Shown: one piece after another, positions 1-8,392 of the stretch
How positions within the stretch are numbered: position 1 is the first letter of the stretch
Layout of the letters: the number at the start of each line of letters is the position of its first letter
Origin: Polaromonas sp. YR568
GTDB taxonomy: Bacteria > Pseudomonadota > Gammaproteobacteria > Burkholderiales > Burkholderiaceae
Assembly: GCA_945871335.1 (NCBI GenBank)
Contig: CAMBWM010000040.1
Coordinates: 1 to 13,411, forward strand
Length of the DNA: 13,411 bases
Reading direction: 5' to 3'
Made by a program: the position numbers and the translations under genes
The notes under the pieces: generated by a model
The model's input: only the letters and a program-made list of their open reading frames with translations
Told to the model about the DNA's origin: nothing
The model's database searches: none

Positions 1-1902
1 GAAAGTCGCAACCGCCGCGACGTCGAAAACCGCCTGCGCGACGCGCTGCGCCAAGACCGCGCCCGTGTGCAGTTCGGCACCATCAGCAAATTCGGCCTGA
101 TGGAAATGAGCCGCCAGCGCCTGCGCCCGGCCCTGTCCGAAGGCGCTTCTATCCCCTGCCCGCGCTGCGGTGGTTCCGGCCACATCCGCGACACAGAATC
201 CAGCGCACTACAAATTTTGCGCATCATCCAGGAAGAGTCCATGAAGGACAGCACCGCCTCTGTGCTGTGCCAGGTACCTGTCGATGTCGCTTCTTTCCTG
301 CTGAACGAAAAGCGTTCAGAAATCGCCAAAATCGAAATGAAGCAGCGTATCAACGTGCTGCTGGTGCCCAACAAAACCCTGGAAACGCCGAACTACAAAC
401 TCGAGCGTCTCAAACACGACGACCCGCGTCTGGACAACATCGAGGCAAGCTACAAACTCGCTGAAGAAATTGAAGACCCGACACTGGTGACACGCCGCAG
501 CCAGGAAAAGCACAACAAGCAAGAGCCCGTGATCAAGGGTGTCTTGCCGGATATGCCGGCCCCCATCGCACCGACCAAACCTGAGCCTGCAGCACCTGCT
601 GCCAACCGGCAACGCTCGCCTGCAGCCCGCACGCCAGTTGCAGCGCCTGCAGCTGAAAAAGGTTTCTTCGGTTGGATCAAAGGCCTGTTCGGCAGCGAAT
701 CTTCGCCAGCCAGCCCTGCCCAGGAACCAAGGAAAGACGAGCGCGGCGAAGGCCGACGCGACGAGCGTGGTGAACGCGGCGAGCGCACCGAGCGCGGTGG
801 CCGTGACGGCCGCCGGGGTGGTCGCGGTGAGCGCGGTGCCCGCAGCGAACGCGGTGGCGATCGCGGCGCAGAACGCGTTGAAGCGCGCGAGCCACGCGAG
901 CCGCGTGAACCACGTCGCGAACGTAGCACCGAGGCACGCCCTGAGCGCGCACCAGGCGAAGGCCGCACCGAAGGCGGCCGTCAAGAGCAGCCACGCGGTG
1001 AAGGTCAGAGTCGCGGTGAGCGTCCTCGTCGTGAGCGCGGAGACCGCAGTGCAGAGCGCAACGGCGCGCCGCGCGATGCCGCCCAGGAAGAACTCGCACT
1101 GGCCAACCAGGCCGCCATGGCCGCTGCTTCGCGCAATGACCCCACCGGTCCGGATGCCGCGCGTGAAGAACGCCAGCCCCGCGAACCCCGTGGTGAAGGT
1201 CGCCGCGAACGCGGTGGCCGTCGTAACGATCGCCGTGACGGCGCACCCGGCGCAGAAGACAGCAATGCCACCTTTGCCGATGGTCGCGCACCGCAAACCG
1301 CTGAACGACTGGAAGGCCAGGCCAGCCAGATCGAGCCGGGCAACGAGCAAGCCGCCGGTGAAGACGGCAACCAGGAACGCGCACCACGTGAGCGCCGCAG
1401 CCGTGACCGCTACGGCCGTGATCGCCGCGAGCGCGGTGATCGTACCGAGCCCAACGCCGAGTCAGCGTCCGCCGCTGCCGAGGGCAACGGCGAGCAGCGC
1501 ATGCCGGTGACGGCTGAGTTGAACTTCAGCGCCCCGGAAGCATCAGCACCTTCACCCGAAGCTAATGCGCCAGCGCCTGTACTTGTACCTGTGCCTGCAC
1601 CAGCGCCAGCGCCATCAGCGTCTGCCCGCGCCCTGCCCCAGGTTGCGTCTTATGACTTGCCCTTGCAGGATCTGGCCCAAGTGGCCAGCGCTTCCGGTTT
1701 GCAGTGGGTCAACTCTGACAACACCAAGATCGCTGAAATCCAAGCGGCCATGGCTGCTGAGCCACGCCCTGTGCATGTGCCACGCGAGCGTCCGCCGGCC
1801 GTGGTGCTTGAAGCCAGCCCCTTGGTGCTGGTAGAGACCCAACGCGACTTGCGCAACATGAGCCTGCCTTTTGAAGAAGGCACTCCGCGCAACGAAAAAT
1901 AA
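1..1902 (+). CDS. rne: Ribonuclease E, C-terminal part (5' end outside window)
   Basis: Endoribonuclease that starts mRNA decay and matures rRNA/tRNA, and scaffolds the degradosome at the inner membrane. The frame is open from base 1; the first codons (ESRNRRDVENRLRDAL) continue a catalytic domain, so the apparent GTG at 67 is internal. The end of the catalytic core (VQFGTISKFGLMEMSRQRLRP, about 67-129) is followed by the zinc-link CPRC (Cys codons at 157 and 166) that joins protomers into the tetramer. An amphipathic segment FFGWIKGLFG (664-693) resembles the membrane-targeting helix of proteobacterial RNase E. Next comes a long disordered RG/RE/PRE-rich tract (about 740-1460), probably RNA-binding, then a Pro/Ala-rich spacer and a less simple C-terminal block (LQWVNSDNTKI to VLVETQRDLRNMSLPFE, about 1701-1878). 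Family and function are secure; partner-binding roles of the tail are inferred. It converges on the hem operon and ends with TAA. Confidence 0.96.
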   Translation, partial: ESRNRRDVENRLRDALRQDRARVQFGTISKFGLMEMSRQRLRPALSEGASIPCPRCGGSGHIRDTESSALQILRIIQEESMKDSTASVLCQVPVDVASFLLNEKRSEIAKIEMKQRINVLLVPNKTLETPNYKLERLKHDDPRLDNIEASYKLAEEIEDPTLVTRRSQEKHNKQEPVIKGVLPDMPAPIAPTKPEPAAPAANRQRSPAARTPVAAPAAEKGFFGWIKGLFGSESSPASPAQEPRKDERGEGRRDERGERGERTERGGRDGRRGGRGERGARSERGGDRGAERVEAREPREPREPRRERSTEARPERAPGEGRTEGGRQEQPRGEGQSRGERPRRERGDRSAERNGAPRDAAQEELALANQAAMAAASRNDPTGPDAAREERQPREPRGEGRRERGGRRNDRRDGAPGAEDSNATFADGRAPQTAERLEGQASQIEPGNEQAAGEDGNQERAPRERRSRDRYGRDRRERGDRTEPNAESASAAAEGNGEQRMPVTAELNFSAPEASAPSPEANAPAPVLVPVPAPAPAPSASARALPQVASYDLPLQDLAQVASASGLQWVNSDNTKIAEIQAAMAAEPRPVHVPRERPPAVVLEASPLVLVETQRDLRNMSLPFEEGTPRNEK

Positions 1903-1948
1903 ATCAGCAGAGTCCCGCCTCGGGCCCACCACCCGAAGACAGGCAAAG

Positions 1949-1978
1949 AAAAAGGCGACTCCATGAGTCGCCTTTTTT
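1949..1978. terminator. Bidirectional intrinsic terminator between rne and hemY
   Basis: A run of five A, stem GGCGACT (1954-1960), loop CCATG, stem AGTCGCC (1966-1972) and six T (1973-1978). With the A and T runs pairing, the stem is about 12 bp. It lies 46 bases after the rne stop and 41 bases beyond the hemY stop on the other strand, and has T runs in both readings, so it should serve both convergent units. Confidence 0.9.
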
Positions 1979-2019
1979 GATGGGGCTGCTCTTGTTACGT
2001 GAGCGCCCGGTGTGACCGC

Positions 2020-3309
2020 TTAAAGCTGTGCCGCCCGACGAAAAGCCAACTGCGCCGCCTCTGCGTCATTTCGCTGCTCGGCCAATGTTGCCAGTGAAAG
2101 CCAGGCCTTGCGTTTGAGCGCCGGGTCTTGCAAAGCCAAAGCAGCATGCGCCAGCAATTGCTGAGCCTTGCCCCACAGCTGGTGCTTCATGCAAGCGATG
2201 CCGGCCAGATACTCCACATTGGCGTCACCAGGGCGCGCCACCACCGCGGTCTCAATTCGAGCGAGCCATTGCGCATCGGAGGCGTCCAAGCTGGCTTCCA
2301 GGGCCAGAATAAATTTCACTCGCAGCGCATCACCCAGCTCGGAGCGCTTGTGCATCACCGGCGTCCACACTTCGGCCAGCCACTGGCGTGCCAGCGAGGC
2401 CTCGCCCTGCAAGGTCATCAGGCGGGCGGCGGCATTCACGGCCACATCCGGCATGGCGCGTTCATGGGCGTCCAGTGTCAGCCAGACCTTGTGCAGCTTG
2501 TCGGGTTCGTGCGCGCCATTGAGCAACTCGATGGCCAGACCGCGCACGATGCTTTGCGCCGCAGGCGCAGAAAAAGCCCGGTGCTTGGCCAGCAAACGAG
2601 CGGTTTCCATGGCCAACTCCGTTTGGCCGGCCAGGCGCGCGGCGCGCAAACGCATGCGCAAAGCGAGCGTGCGGCGGCCTGCGCCAACGGGCAACTTGGC
2701 CAGCCACTCCAGCGCCAGCAAAGGGTCACGGTCATCCAGCGCCCAACGCACAGCGCGCAACTGGATGCCTTCTTGCGTCGCCAATAAAGTGCGTTGACTG
2801 CTGTCTTTGAGCGCCTTTGCCAGGTGTTGGTCGCGCACCGGCCGGTTTTGCAAGAACTGCGCGCTTTCAGCTGCCAGCAGGTGGGCCAGCGAGCGCAACT
2901 GCATAGAGCGGCTGGCATGATGCCCGGAGTCGATACCCACATCGGCAATCAGCTGACTCAGATTTTTTTCTTGCGACAAGGCGTTCTCCGCCGAGCGGGA
3001 AGAACGGATAAAGCGTCCGGCTATCAAATGCGCCAGCGCCTCCATCAAGGCTGCGTACATGGCGCGCTCTTTTTGCTGCGCTCTCCAGCGCCGCGCCTGC
3101 ACCGGCAATGAAGTTACTGCGCTCAATGCCTTGAGCGCAAAGTGGAGCAGCGCAAAAGCCGCAAACAGCAACAGCACCATCAGGTTAAGAGAAATATCGA
3201 CCCGGTGCGGTGCCCAGAAAAGCGTCACCACAGCGTCGTTGTCGCCGGCAAACAATGCCACCGCCACGGCAACGCCGAACAGAGCAATGAACCAGAAGGC
3301 GGCGCGCAT
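2020..3309 (-). CDS. hemY: HemY-like inner-membrane TPR protein of the heme operon
   Basis: A 429-residue protein of the proteobacterial HemY family, encoded downstream of hemX. It is not the Bacillus protoporphyrinogen oxidase of the same name; its exact role in tetrapyrrole synthesis is unsettled, possibly assembly or regulation of the pathway at the membrane. Two N-terminal membrane segments are visible (about residues 4-22, FWFIALFGVAVAVALF, and 41-62, LNLMVLLLFAAFALLHF), joined by a short loop with the family-like DNDAVVTLFW. They are followed by a basic QARRWRAQQKERAMYAAL helix and an all-helical Ala/Leu-rich region of TPR type to the C terminus. The ATG at 3309 follows the hemX stop by 5 bases, with no clear Shine-Dalgarno, so translation is probably coupled to hemX. 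It is the last gene of the operon, ending TAA before the shared terminator. Family assignment is confident, biochemical function is not. Confidence 0.9.
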   Translation of the reverse strand: MRAAFWFIALFGVAVAVALFAGDNDAVVTLFWAPHRVDISLNLMVLLLFAAFALLHFALKALSAVTSLPVQARRWRAQQKERAMYAALMEALAHLIAGRFIRSSRSAENALSQEKNLSQLIADVGIDSGHHASRSMQLRSLAHLLAAESAQFLQNRPVRDQHLAKALKDSSQRTLLATQEGIQLRAVRWALDDRDPLLALEWLAKLPVGAGRRTLALRMRLRAARLAGQTELAMETARLLAKHRAFSAPAAQSIVRGLAIELLNGAHEPDKLHKVWLTLDAHERAMPDVAVNAAARLMTLQGEASLARQWLAEVWTPVMHKRSELGDALRVKFILALEASLDASDAQWLARIETAVVARPGDANVEYLAGIACMKHQLWGKAQQLLAHAALALQDPALKRKAWLSLATLAEQRNDAEAAQLAFRRAAQL

Positions 3310-3314
3310 GAAGC

Positions 3315-4454
3315 TCAGCGGCCGGCCGCTGCCGTGGCCAGGGCGGCCAGGGTTTCAGTCAGGCGCGGCAACTCGCCGCTGCGCAGTTGGGCCTGCACCT
3401 GCTGCAAAGCGGAAATTGCGGCTTGGGTCTTGCGTGATGAACCGTCGAAATACCGCTGCAAGCCGGTCTGCACGCCAGCCAGGTCTGAACGTGCTGCATC
3501 GGTCTGGCGAGACAACAAGGCTAGGCGCGCATTGAGAAGTTTGAGCTTGATGTTTTCGCGCAAAAAGTAAGACTGCTCAGGCGCCAGCAGCGCCGCCTCG
3601 GGCTGGTCAATGCGACTCACGCGCAGCAGGCTCGCGGCTTCTGCACGCAGGCCCTGTAGCGTGCGCGCAGACCAATCCTTCAGCGCCTGGGTGTTGAGCG
3701 AGCTCCAAAAAGACGCGTTGGGCGCTGCGTTCGCAGGCTTGCCAGCCGCGGCCTTTGCAGTATCAGCCGCCGTTGGAGCCGCCACAGGGCTGTCGCCTTG
3801 CAGCTGGTTGGCCATCGGCAAGTCATCGATCAAACGCACCAACTCGTCAAGCTTGACCAGTAGCGCCGGCACATCTGTCAGCGAAGCACTTCTGATGCGC
3901 TCACCATCCTTGGCCATGGCGCGCTGCACGGGGCTCAAGCGGGGCTGGGCTGCGCGCACCAAACGAAGCTCAGCGGACTTCAGCGCCGCCAGCAAGGGCT
4001 CGGCGCTGCCGGTGAGCAGAGCTTGTTGCTGCGCCAATCGCAGGCCGGCTTCCAAGTCAATCACCAGATTGTCGTCACGCGAGCGCGACAGGCTGGTCAT
4101 CAGCTCTTCAAGCTGGGTGCGTTGCAAACTGACTTCATTGAGGCGGGTTTCAGTGGCCAACAAACGCGCAGAAAGTTCGCGCGTGGCTTCTTGCGACTGG
4201 CGCGCCAGCGTTCGCGCTTCCATGGCCTGCGCACCCGTGTCGGTGCTGCGTCTGGCCAGTTCTTCCTGGACATGGTTTATTTTTTGCCACGACAACAGTG
4301 CTCCGACTGCAGCAAGCAGCGCCAGCAGCAAAACGCCCAAGGCCCAGGGCCGTGAACGCCAAACAGCCAACGGCAGCTCTGCTGCCACCACAGGCGTTTC
4401 AGGGCTGCCCGTGGGTGCGGCTGCCGGGGCTGTGGCGGGGGGCATGTTACTCAT
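3315..4454 (-). CDS. hemX: HemX-like membrane protein (uroporphyrin-III C-methyltransferase-related name)
   Basis: A 379-residue member of the proteobacterial HemX family. The frequent label of uroporphyrinogen-III methyltransferase is historical: no SAM-binding methylase motifs are visible. It has a Pro/Ala-rich cytoplasmic N terminus (1-30), one membrane segment (about 38-57, WALGVLLLALLAAVGALLSW), a long coiled coil with heptad-like Leu/Ala/Gln (about 58-120), and a helical periplasmic domain with DLEAGLRLAQQQALLTG and ALLAPEQSYFLRENIKLKLLNARLALLSR, both typical of the family. The ATG at 4454 is chosen because it overlaps the hemD stop as ATGA; the longer open frame to 4523 would lie wholly inside hemD. 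It stands between hemD and hemY, which supports a structural or regulatory part in heme synthesis. The role is inferred from context. Confidence 0.9.
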   Translation of the reverse strand: MSNMPPATAPAAAPTGSPETPVVAAELPLAVWRSRPWALGVLLLALLAAVGALLSWQKINHVQEELARRSTDTGAQAMEARTLARQSQEATRELSARLLATETRLNEVSLQRTQLEELMTSLSRSRDDNLVIDLEAGLRLAQQQALLTGSAEPLLAALKSAELRLVRAAQPRLSPVQRAMAKDGERIRSASLTDVPALLVKLDELVRLIDDLPMANQLQGDSPVAAPTAADTAKAAAGKPANAAPNASFWSSLNTQALKDWSARTLQGLRAEAASLLRVSRIDQPEAALLAPEQSYFLRENIKLKLLNARLALLSRQTDAARSDLAGVQTGLQRYFDGSSRKTQAAISALQQVQAQLRSGELPRLTETLAALATAAAGR

Positions 4455-5287
4455 GAATTCAATGATTCTATCGATGCAACGATATCGTCCACCGCTGGCC
4501 GTGACTCGATAACAACACCCCAACCCGCATCCCGCGCCGCGCCGGCGATGCGCGGGTGCGTGGCAATGGCTCGCGCCGTAGACCAGTCGCCCTGTGGCAA
4601 ACGCGGCAGGCTGTCCAGCCCCTCGGCACTGCTAAACAACCACACTGAGCCGTCATGCCGGCTGTCTTCCATGCGCTTGAACTGCTCAGCGGTGAAGTGC
4701 GGTACGCGGCGCTGGTAAACCACCACAAAATCCACCATGGCCCCGGCGGCTTGAAACTGCGCCGTCAGCCATTGCCGGCCCGGCGCCGCTGCATCCACCG
4801 CAGTCCCGCTCTGGCCGCGCACCATTAATACACGATTCCCAACCCATGCGCGCGCACCCACCACTTGCCAAAGCGCCTCTGAGTCAAACTGGCTGGCTTC
4901 CTGCGCGGGCGTGTCGATTTGCGCCTCTGGCACCCCATGCGCCTGCAATACCCGGGCCGTGCCGGGGCCAGGCGCCATAAAGCGAAGCTGCTCCAGCAAC
5001 GCTGCTGCATGGGCAGGTCTGGCTGCAAAAAAATGTTTTACCGCATTGCCACTGACAAACATCAAAGCCGCAAATTCGTTCAGCCGGCTCCATGCCGCCT
5101 GGACGGGTGCCAGATCGTCAGCGCCGGTAATTTCGAGCAAGGGCAAAGCTTCTGCATGCAGGCCCCGATCGCGCAGCAAGGCCACCCAGCGCTGTGCGTC
5201 CGGGGCGGGGCGGGTCACGATGATGCGTTGACCCCGCAGCGCAAGCGGGGCAAGGGGTTGCGGGGACGGAGAGTCAGGTGATGGCAT
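4451..5287 (-). CDS. hemD: Uroporphyrinogen-III synthase
   Basis: Cyclises hydroxymethylbilane with inversion of ring D to give uroporphyrinogen III, the branch point to heme, siroheme and cobalamin. The family has low sequence identity, but the typical landmarks are present in this 278-residue protein: IIVTRP near residue 21-26, PLLEI, FVSGNAV (usual F-S-NAV), a GPGTARVL stretch, a VLMVRG strand in the second half, [18 protein letters not shown], and a C-terminal [16 protein letters not shown] strand before the last helix. The ATG at 5287 overlaps the hemC end by 14 bases; the open frame extends further upstream but only inside hemC. The TGA stop overlaps the hemX ATG. Position directly after hemC agrees with the assignment. 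Confidence 0.94.
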   Translation of the reverse strand: MPSPDSPSPQPLAPLALRGQRIIVTRPAPDAQRWVALLRDRGLHAEALPLLEITGADDLAPVQAAWSRLNEFAALMFVSGNAVKHFFAARPAHAAALLEQLRFMAPGPGTARVLQAHGVPEAQIDTPAQEASQFDSEALWQVVGARAWVGNRVLMVRGQSGTAVDAAAPGRQWLTAQFQAAGAMVDFVVVYQRRVPHFTAEQFKRMEDSRHDGSVWLFSSAEGLDSLPRLPQGDWSTARAIATHPRIAGAARDAGWGVVIESRPAVDDIVASIESLNS

Positions 5288-6236
5288 TTGAGGCCCAGAC
5301 GGCGCCCCCTGCGCGCAGCATCGCGGCCACTTGCTCGCCCAAAGCCTCGGCCTCTGAGAAGTCGCGCACCGGCGACTGCTGCTGCACCCGCACCAGTGGC
5401 GTGGCCGCTTCCGGGTCACCCCAGGCGGCTTCGAGCCGCATGCCGGCATTTTGCGGACCAGTCGTGAACGCGGCCAAAGGCATGGAGCAACTGCCGCCCA
5501 TGGCGCGGGAGACTGTACGCTCGGCCGTCACGGCCAGCCAGGTGGGCATGTGCGCCAACTGCGCCAGGCCGTCCAGCAAGTCCTGGCGGTCGGCCCGCAC
5601 CTCAATGCCCAGGGCGCCCTGCCCGGCGGCCGGCAGCATGGCGTCGGGCTCAAAAGTAGCACGAATACGGCTGTGCATTTCCAGGCGCTTGAGCCCGGCC
5701 GCTGCCAGCACGATGGCGTCGTACTGACCCTCGTCGAGTTTGCGCAGCCGAGTGTCCAGGTTGCCGCGCAAAGGCTCAATGCGCAAGTCCGGCCGCAAGG
5801 CCTTGAGCAACACCAGCCGGCGCAGGCTGGAAGTGCCGACCACGGCGCCCTGCGGCAGCGCGGCCAGGCTGGCATAGGTGTTAGAGACAAATGCGTCACG
5901 CGGGTCCTCGCGCTCCATCACGCAGGCCAGCGCAAAACCCGGGGGCAAGTCCATCGGCACGTCTTTGAGCGAATGCACGGCAATGTCCGCACGGCCGTCG
6001 ACCAGCGCGGTTTCAAGCTCTTTGACAAACAAGCCCTTGCCGCCAACCTTGGACAGCGAGCGGTCCAAAATCTGGTCGCCCTGGGTCGTCATGCCCAGCA
6101 ACTCAACCTGCCAGCCCAACTGCTTTTGAAGCAAAGCCTGCACATGTTCAGCCTGCCACATGGCCAAACGGCTTTCGCGGGTGGCGATGACGACTTTGAC
6201 CGCCGTATTTTTACTTGATAAATTGTTAGAAACCAC
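5274..6236 (-). CDS. hemC: Hydroxymethylbilane synthase (porphobilinogen deaminase)
   Basis: Joins four porphobilinogen molecules into hydroxymethylbilane, using a covalently bound dipyrromethane primer. Visible are [24 protein letters not shown] with the catalytic Asp, GTSSLRR and RGNLDTRL (substrate-binding arginines), [12 protein letters not shown], and the cofactor Cys in [11 protein letters not shown]. The length of 320 residues is close to the usual 310-315. The start is uncertain: an ATG at 6257 adds seven residues but has no Shine-Dalgarno, whereas the GTG at 6236 is preceded by ACGAGG about nine bases upstream, so I prefer it. First gene of the hemCDXY operon, divergent from argH. 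A possible extended -10 (TGCTAGCAT, minus strand, near 6279-6270) would place the transcript start close to 6257, also favouring the GTG; no good -35 accompanies it. Confidence 0.96.
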   Translation of the reverse strand: MVSNNLSSKNTAVKVVIATRESRLAMWQAEHVQALLQKQLGWQVELLGMTTQGDQILDRSLSKVGGKGLFVKELETALVDGRADIAVHSLKDVPMDLPPGFALACVMEREDPRDAFVSNTYASLAALPQGAVVGTSSLRRLVLLKALRPDLRIEPLRGNLDTRLRKLDEGQYDAIVLAAAGLKRLEMHSRIRATFEPDAMLPAAGQGALGIEVRADRQDLLDGLAQLAHMPTWLAVTAERTVSRAMGGSCSMPLAAFTTGPQNAGMRLEAAWGDPEAATPLVRVQQQSPVRDFSEAEALGEQVAAMLRAGGAVWASNAIT

Positions 6237-6376
6237 GCGTACCTGCCTCGTAATCATTTCATTGTGTGAATGCTAGCATGCAGACTTTGTGCACTCGGTC
6301 CAGCGAATATCGACGTGCGCACCGCTCCCAAGCTTAAAAGATGCTGCCAACGCTAAGCCCAGCCCCTTCACCCCGA

Positions 6377-6382
6377 TAAAAT
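6377..6382 (+). promoter_or_regulatory. Possible -10 box of argH
   Basis: TAAAAT lies ten bases before the argH ATG. A transcript started about seven bases downstream would have a leader of only a few bases, and no Shine-Dalgarno precedes the ATG. The -35 region is poor (TAAGCC at 17-base spacing), so this call is tentative. Confidence 0.35.
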
Positions 6383-6391
6383 CCGGCTCAT

Positions 6392-7840
6392 ATGACAAAC
6401 CAACTCGACAAGAAATCCCAAGCCTGGTCGGCCCTGTTTTCAGAGCCCATGAGCGAGCTGGTCAAGCGCTACACCGCCAGCGTTTTCTTTGACAAGCGCT
6501 TGTGGCAGGCCGACATCACGGGCAGTCTGGCGCATGCCGAGATGCTGGCTGCGCAAGGCATCATCGGCGCGGCCGACCATGCCGATATCCAGCGCGGCAT
6601 GGCGCAGATCACCGCCGAGATCGAATCCGGGGCCTTTGAGTGGAAGCTGGACCTGGAAGACGTTCACCTCAACATCGAAGCGCGCCTGACCCAGCTGGTG
6701 GGCGACGCCGGCAAGCGCTTGCACACAGGCCGCTCCAGAAACGACCAGGTTGCCACCGACGTGCGCCTGTGGCTGCGCGGCGAGATGGACCTGATCATCG
6801 AGCTGCTGACCGATCTACAAAAGTCACTGGTGGACGTGGCCGAACAAAACGTTGAAGTCATCATGCCCGGCTTCACCCACCTGCAAGTGGCCCAGCCCGT
6901 GAGCTTTGCGCACCACCTGCTGGCTTATGTCGAAATGTTTGCGCGTGACGCCGAACGCCTGCACGACGTGCGCCGCCGCACCAACCGCCTGCCGCTGGGT
7001 TCGGCCGCGCTGGCCGGCACCACCTACCCGCTGGACCGCGAACGCGTGGCCCGCACCCTGGGCATGGTGGACGCGCAAGGCCAGCCGCAAGTCTGCCAAA
7101 ACAGCCTGGACGCGGTGAGCGACCGCGACTTTGCCATCGAGTTCACCGCCGCCGCCAGCCTGTGCATGGTGCACATCAGCCGCTTGAGCGAAGAGCTCAT
7201 TTTGTGGATGAGCCAGAACTTTGGCTTTGTGCGCATTGCCGACCGTTTCACCACCGGCTCGTCCATCATGCCGCAGAAGAAAAACCCCGACGTGCCCGAA
7301 CTCGCCCGCGGCAAAACCGGCCGCGTGGTCGGCCACCTGATGGGTCTGATCACCCTCATGAAAGGCCAGCCCCTGGCCTACAACAAAGACAACCAGGAAG
7401 ACAAAGAGCCCCTGTTTGACACCGTGGACACGCTCAAAGACACCCTGCGCATCTTCAGCGAGATGGTCGGCGGCCAGCTCAACCCAGCCACCGGCAAAAA
7501 AGAAGGCGGCATCACCGTCAACGCCCCGGCCATGGAAGCCGCCGTCAAAAAAGGCTACGCCACCGCCACCGACCTGGCCGACTACCTGGTCAAAAAAGGC
7601 CTGCCTTTTCGTGACGCCCACGAAGTGGTCGCCCACGCCGTCAAAACCGCCCAGACCCAAGGCGTGGACTTGTCAGAACTGCCACTGGCCACACTGCAAA
7701 AGTTTGACAGCCGCATCGCGCAAGACGTCTTCGGCCCGCTCAGCCTGCAAGGCTCAGTCAACGCCCGCAACACCCTGGGCGGCACTGCGCCAGCGCAGGT
7801 GAGGCTGCAGATTGCGCGGCATCGGGGGCGGCTGGGCTGA
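6392..7840 (+). CDS. argH: Argininosuccinate lyase
   Basis: Cleaves argininosuccinate to arginine and fumarate, the last step of arginine biosynthesis; a cytosolic homotetramer of the fumarase/aspartase superfamily. All three conserved regions are visible: HTGRSRNDQ (residues 111-119), the FTHLQVAQP block with the acid/base His (about 163), and the signature loop [12 protein letters not shown] (289-300) with the catalytic Ser. [14 protein letters not shown] (330-343) is also typical. At 482 residues it is slightly longer than the usual 455-470; the N terminus and a segment near 360-372 ([14 protein letters not shown]) may account for this. The ATG at 6392 is the only sensible start before the conserved WSALFSEPM; no Shine-Dalgarno is seen. 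The TGA shares a base with the ATG of the bacteriohemerythrin gene, so the two are very likely cotranscribed. Confidence 0.97.
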   Translation: MTNQLDKKSQAWSALFSEPMSELVKRYTASVFFDKRLWQADITGSLAHAEMLAAQGIIGAADHADIQRGMAQITAEIESGAFEWKLDLEDVHLNIEARLTQLVGDAGKRLHTGRSRNDQVATDVRLWLRGEMDLIIELLTDLQKSLVDVAEQNVEVIMPGFTHLQVAQPVSFAHHLLAYVEMFARDAERLHDVRRRTNRLPLGSAALAGTTYPLDRERVARTLGMVDAQGQPQVCQNSLDAVSDRDFAIEFTAAASLCMVHISRLSEELILWMSQNFGFVRIADRFTTGSSIMPQKKNPDVPELARGKTGRVVGHLMGLITLMKGQPLAYNKDNQEDKEPLFDTVDTLKDTLRIFSEMVGGQLNPATGKKEGGITVNAPAMEAAVKKGYATATDLADYLVKKGLPFRDAHEVVAHAVKTAQTQGVDLSELPLATLQKFDSRIAQDVFGPLSLQGSVNARNTLGGTAPAQVRLQIARHRGRLG

Positions 7841-8304
7841 TGCTTGACTGGACAACCGCACTGTCTGTGGGCGATGCCCGCATGGACGACACGCATGAAG
7901 AGTTTGTGAACATGCTCAACCAGTTGCTGACCACGCCGCCAGAACAGCAACAGCCTCTGTACCGCGCCTTCATGGAGCACACGGTGGAACATTTCGCGCA
8001 AGAAGAACGCTGGATGCTGGCCACCGGCTTTTCAGCCGACAACTGCCACGCCGGTCATCACGCCACCATTTTGGAAACCATGAACGCCGTGTTGGAACAC
8101 AGTGAAAAAGGCGCCACAGACATCATCAAGCGCATGGCCCAAGCGCTGGCGGAGTGGTTTCCGCAGCACGCCGCCAGCATGGACGCCGGCCTGGCCCAGC
8201 ACCTGAAAAACGTGGGCTTCGACTCCCGCACCGAAACACTGGCCGACCCCAGCACCGTTCGCCCGGCCAGCATGAGTGGGTGCGGTACTGTGAGTTGCAG
8301 TTAA
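7840..8304 (+). CDS. Bacteriohemerythrin
   Basis: A 154-residue single-domain hemerythrin, a four-helix bundle that binds O2 (or senses or stores O2/iron/NO) at a non-heme di-iron site. The complete ligand set can be read: His19 (MDDTHEEF), His51 and Glu55 (HFAQEE), His70 and His74 (HAGHH), His110 and Asp115 (HAASMD). The N-terminal LDWTTALSVGDARMDDTH is typical of the family. The domain ends near residue 125; an extra tail of about 30 residues ends GCGTVSCS with two Cys, which is not part of the usual fold. The start overlaps the argH stop (TGATG), indicating translational coupling. Physiological role is not shown by sequence; O2 delivery or buffering in a low-oxygen lifestyle is an inference. 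Confidence 0.93.
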   Translation: MLDWTTALSVGDARMDDTHEEFVNMLNQLLTTPPEQQQPLYRAFMEHTVEHFAQEERWMLATGFSADNCHAGHHATILETMNAVLEHSEKGATDIIKRMAQALAEWFPQHAASMDAGLAQHLKNVGFDSRTETLADPSTVRPASMSGCGTVSCS

Positions 8305-8322
8305 GCGCAGCTAGCGCTGCGC
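8305..8322 (+). terminator. Hairpin directly after the bacteriohemerythrin stop
   Basis: Perfect 7-bp stem GCGCAGC (8305-8311) / GCTGCGC (8316-8322) with loop TAGC, immediately after the TAA. No T run follows, so it may act as a stabilising 3' hairpin or a factor-assisted terminator rather than a classical intrinsic one. Confidence 0.5.
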
Positions 8323-8355
8323 ACTAATCCCCTCTCAACCTGAGCTCTCATCCCC

Positions 8356-8380
8356 GTTCGCCCTGAGCTTGTCGAAGGGT
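8356..8380. repeat. Interspersed repeat copy 1 (CCTGAGCTTGTCGAAGG type)
   Basis: Holds CCCTGAGCTTGTCGAAGGG (8361-8379), an imperfectly palindromic element with CCCT/AGGG ends that recurs at 10791 and 12108. It sits 13 bases past the stop of the minus-strand phytase-like gene, between two convergent units. Similar sequences are common intergenic repeats in proteobacteria. Confidence 0.75.
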
Positions 8381-8392
8381 ATGCTGGCAAGC

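Noticed and set aside
316..1350. Long open frame on the minus strand inside rne (344 codons), with further long frames at 450-968 and 539-1510
   Set aside because: Products are low-complexity Ala/Thr/Arg or Pro/Ser strings that mirror the RG/RE repeats of RNase E; no ribosome-binding site or family match. Shadows of the repetitive high-GC gene.
3315..4523. Longer hemX start at 4523
   Set aside because: The extra 23 residues lie entirely within hemD and lack family similarity; ATG 4454 gives the usual ATGA overlap.
5451..6218. 255-codon plus-strand frame antisense to hemC
   Set aside because: hemC is unmistakable on the other strand with all catalytic motifs; the antisense product has no recognisable domain.
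6824..7660. 278-codon minus-strand frame antisense to argH
   Set aside because: Gly/His/Val-rich product typical of the complement of a high-GC gene; argH covers the same bases.
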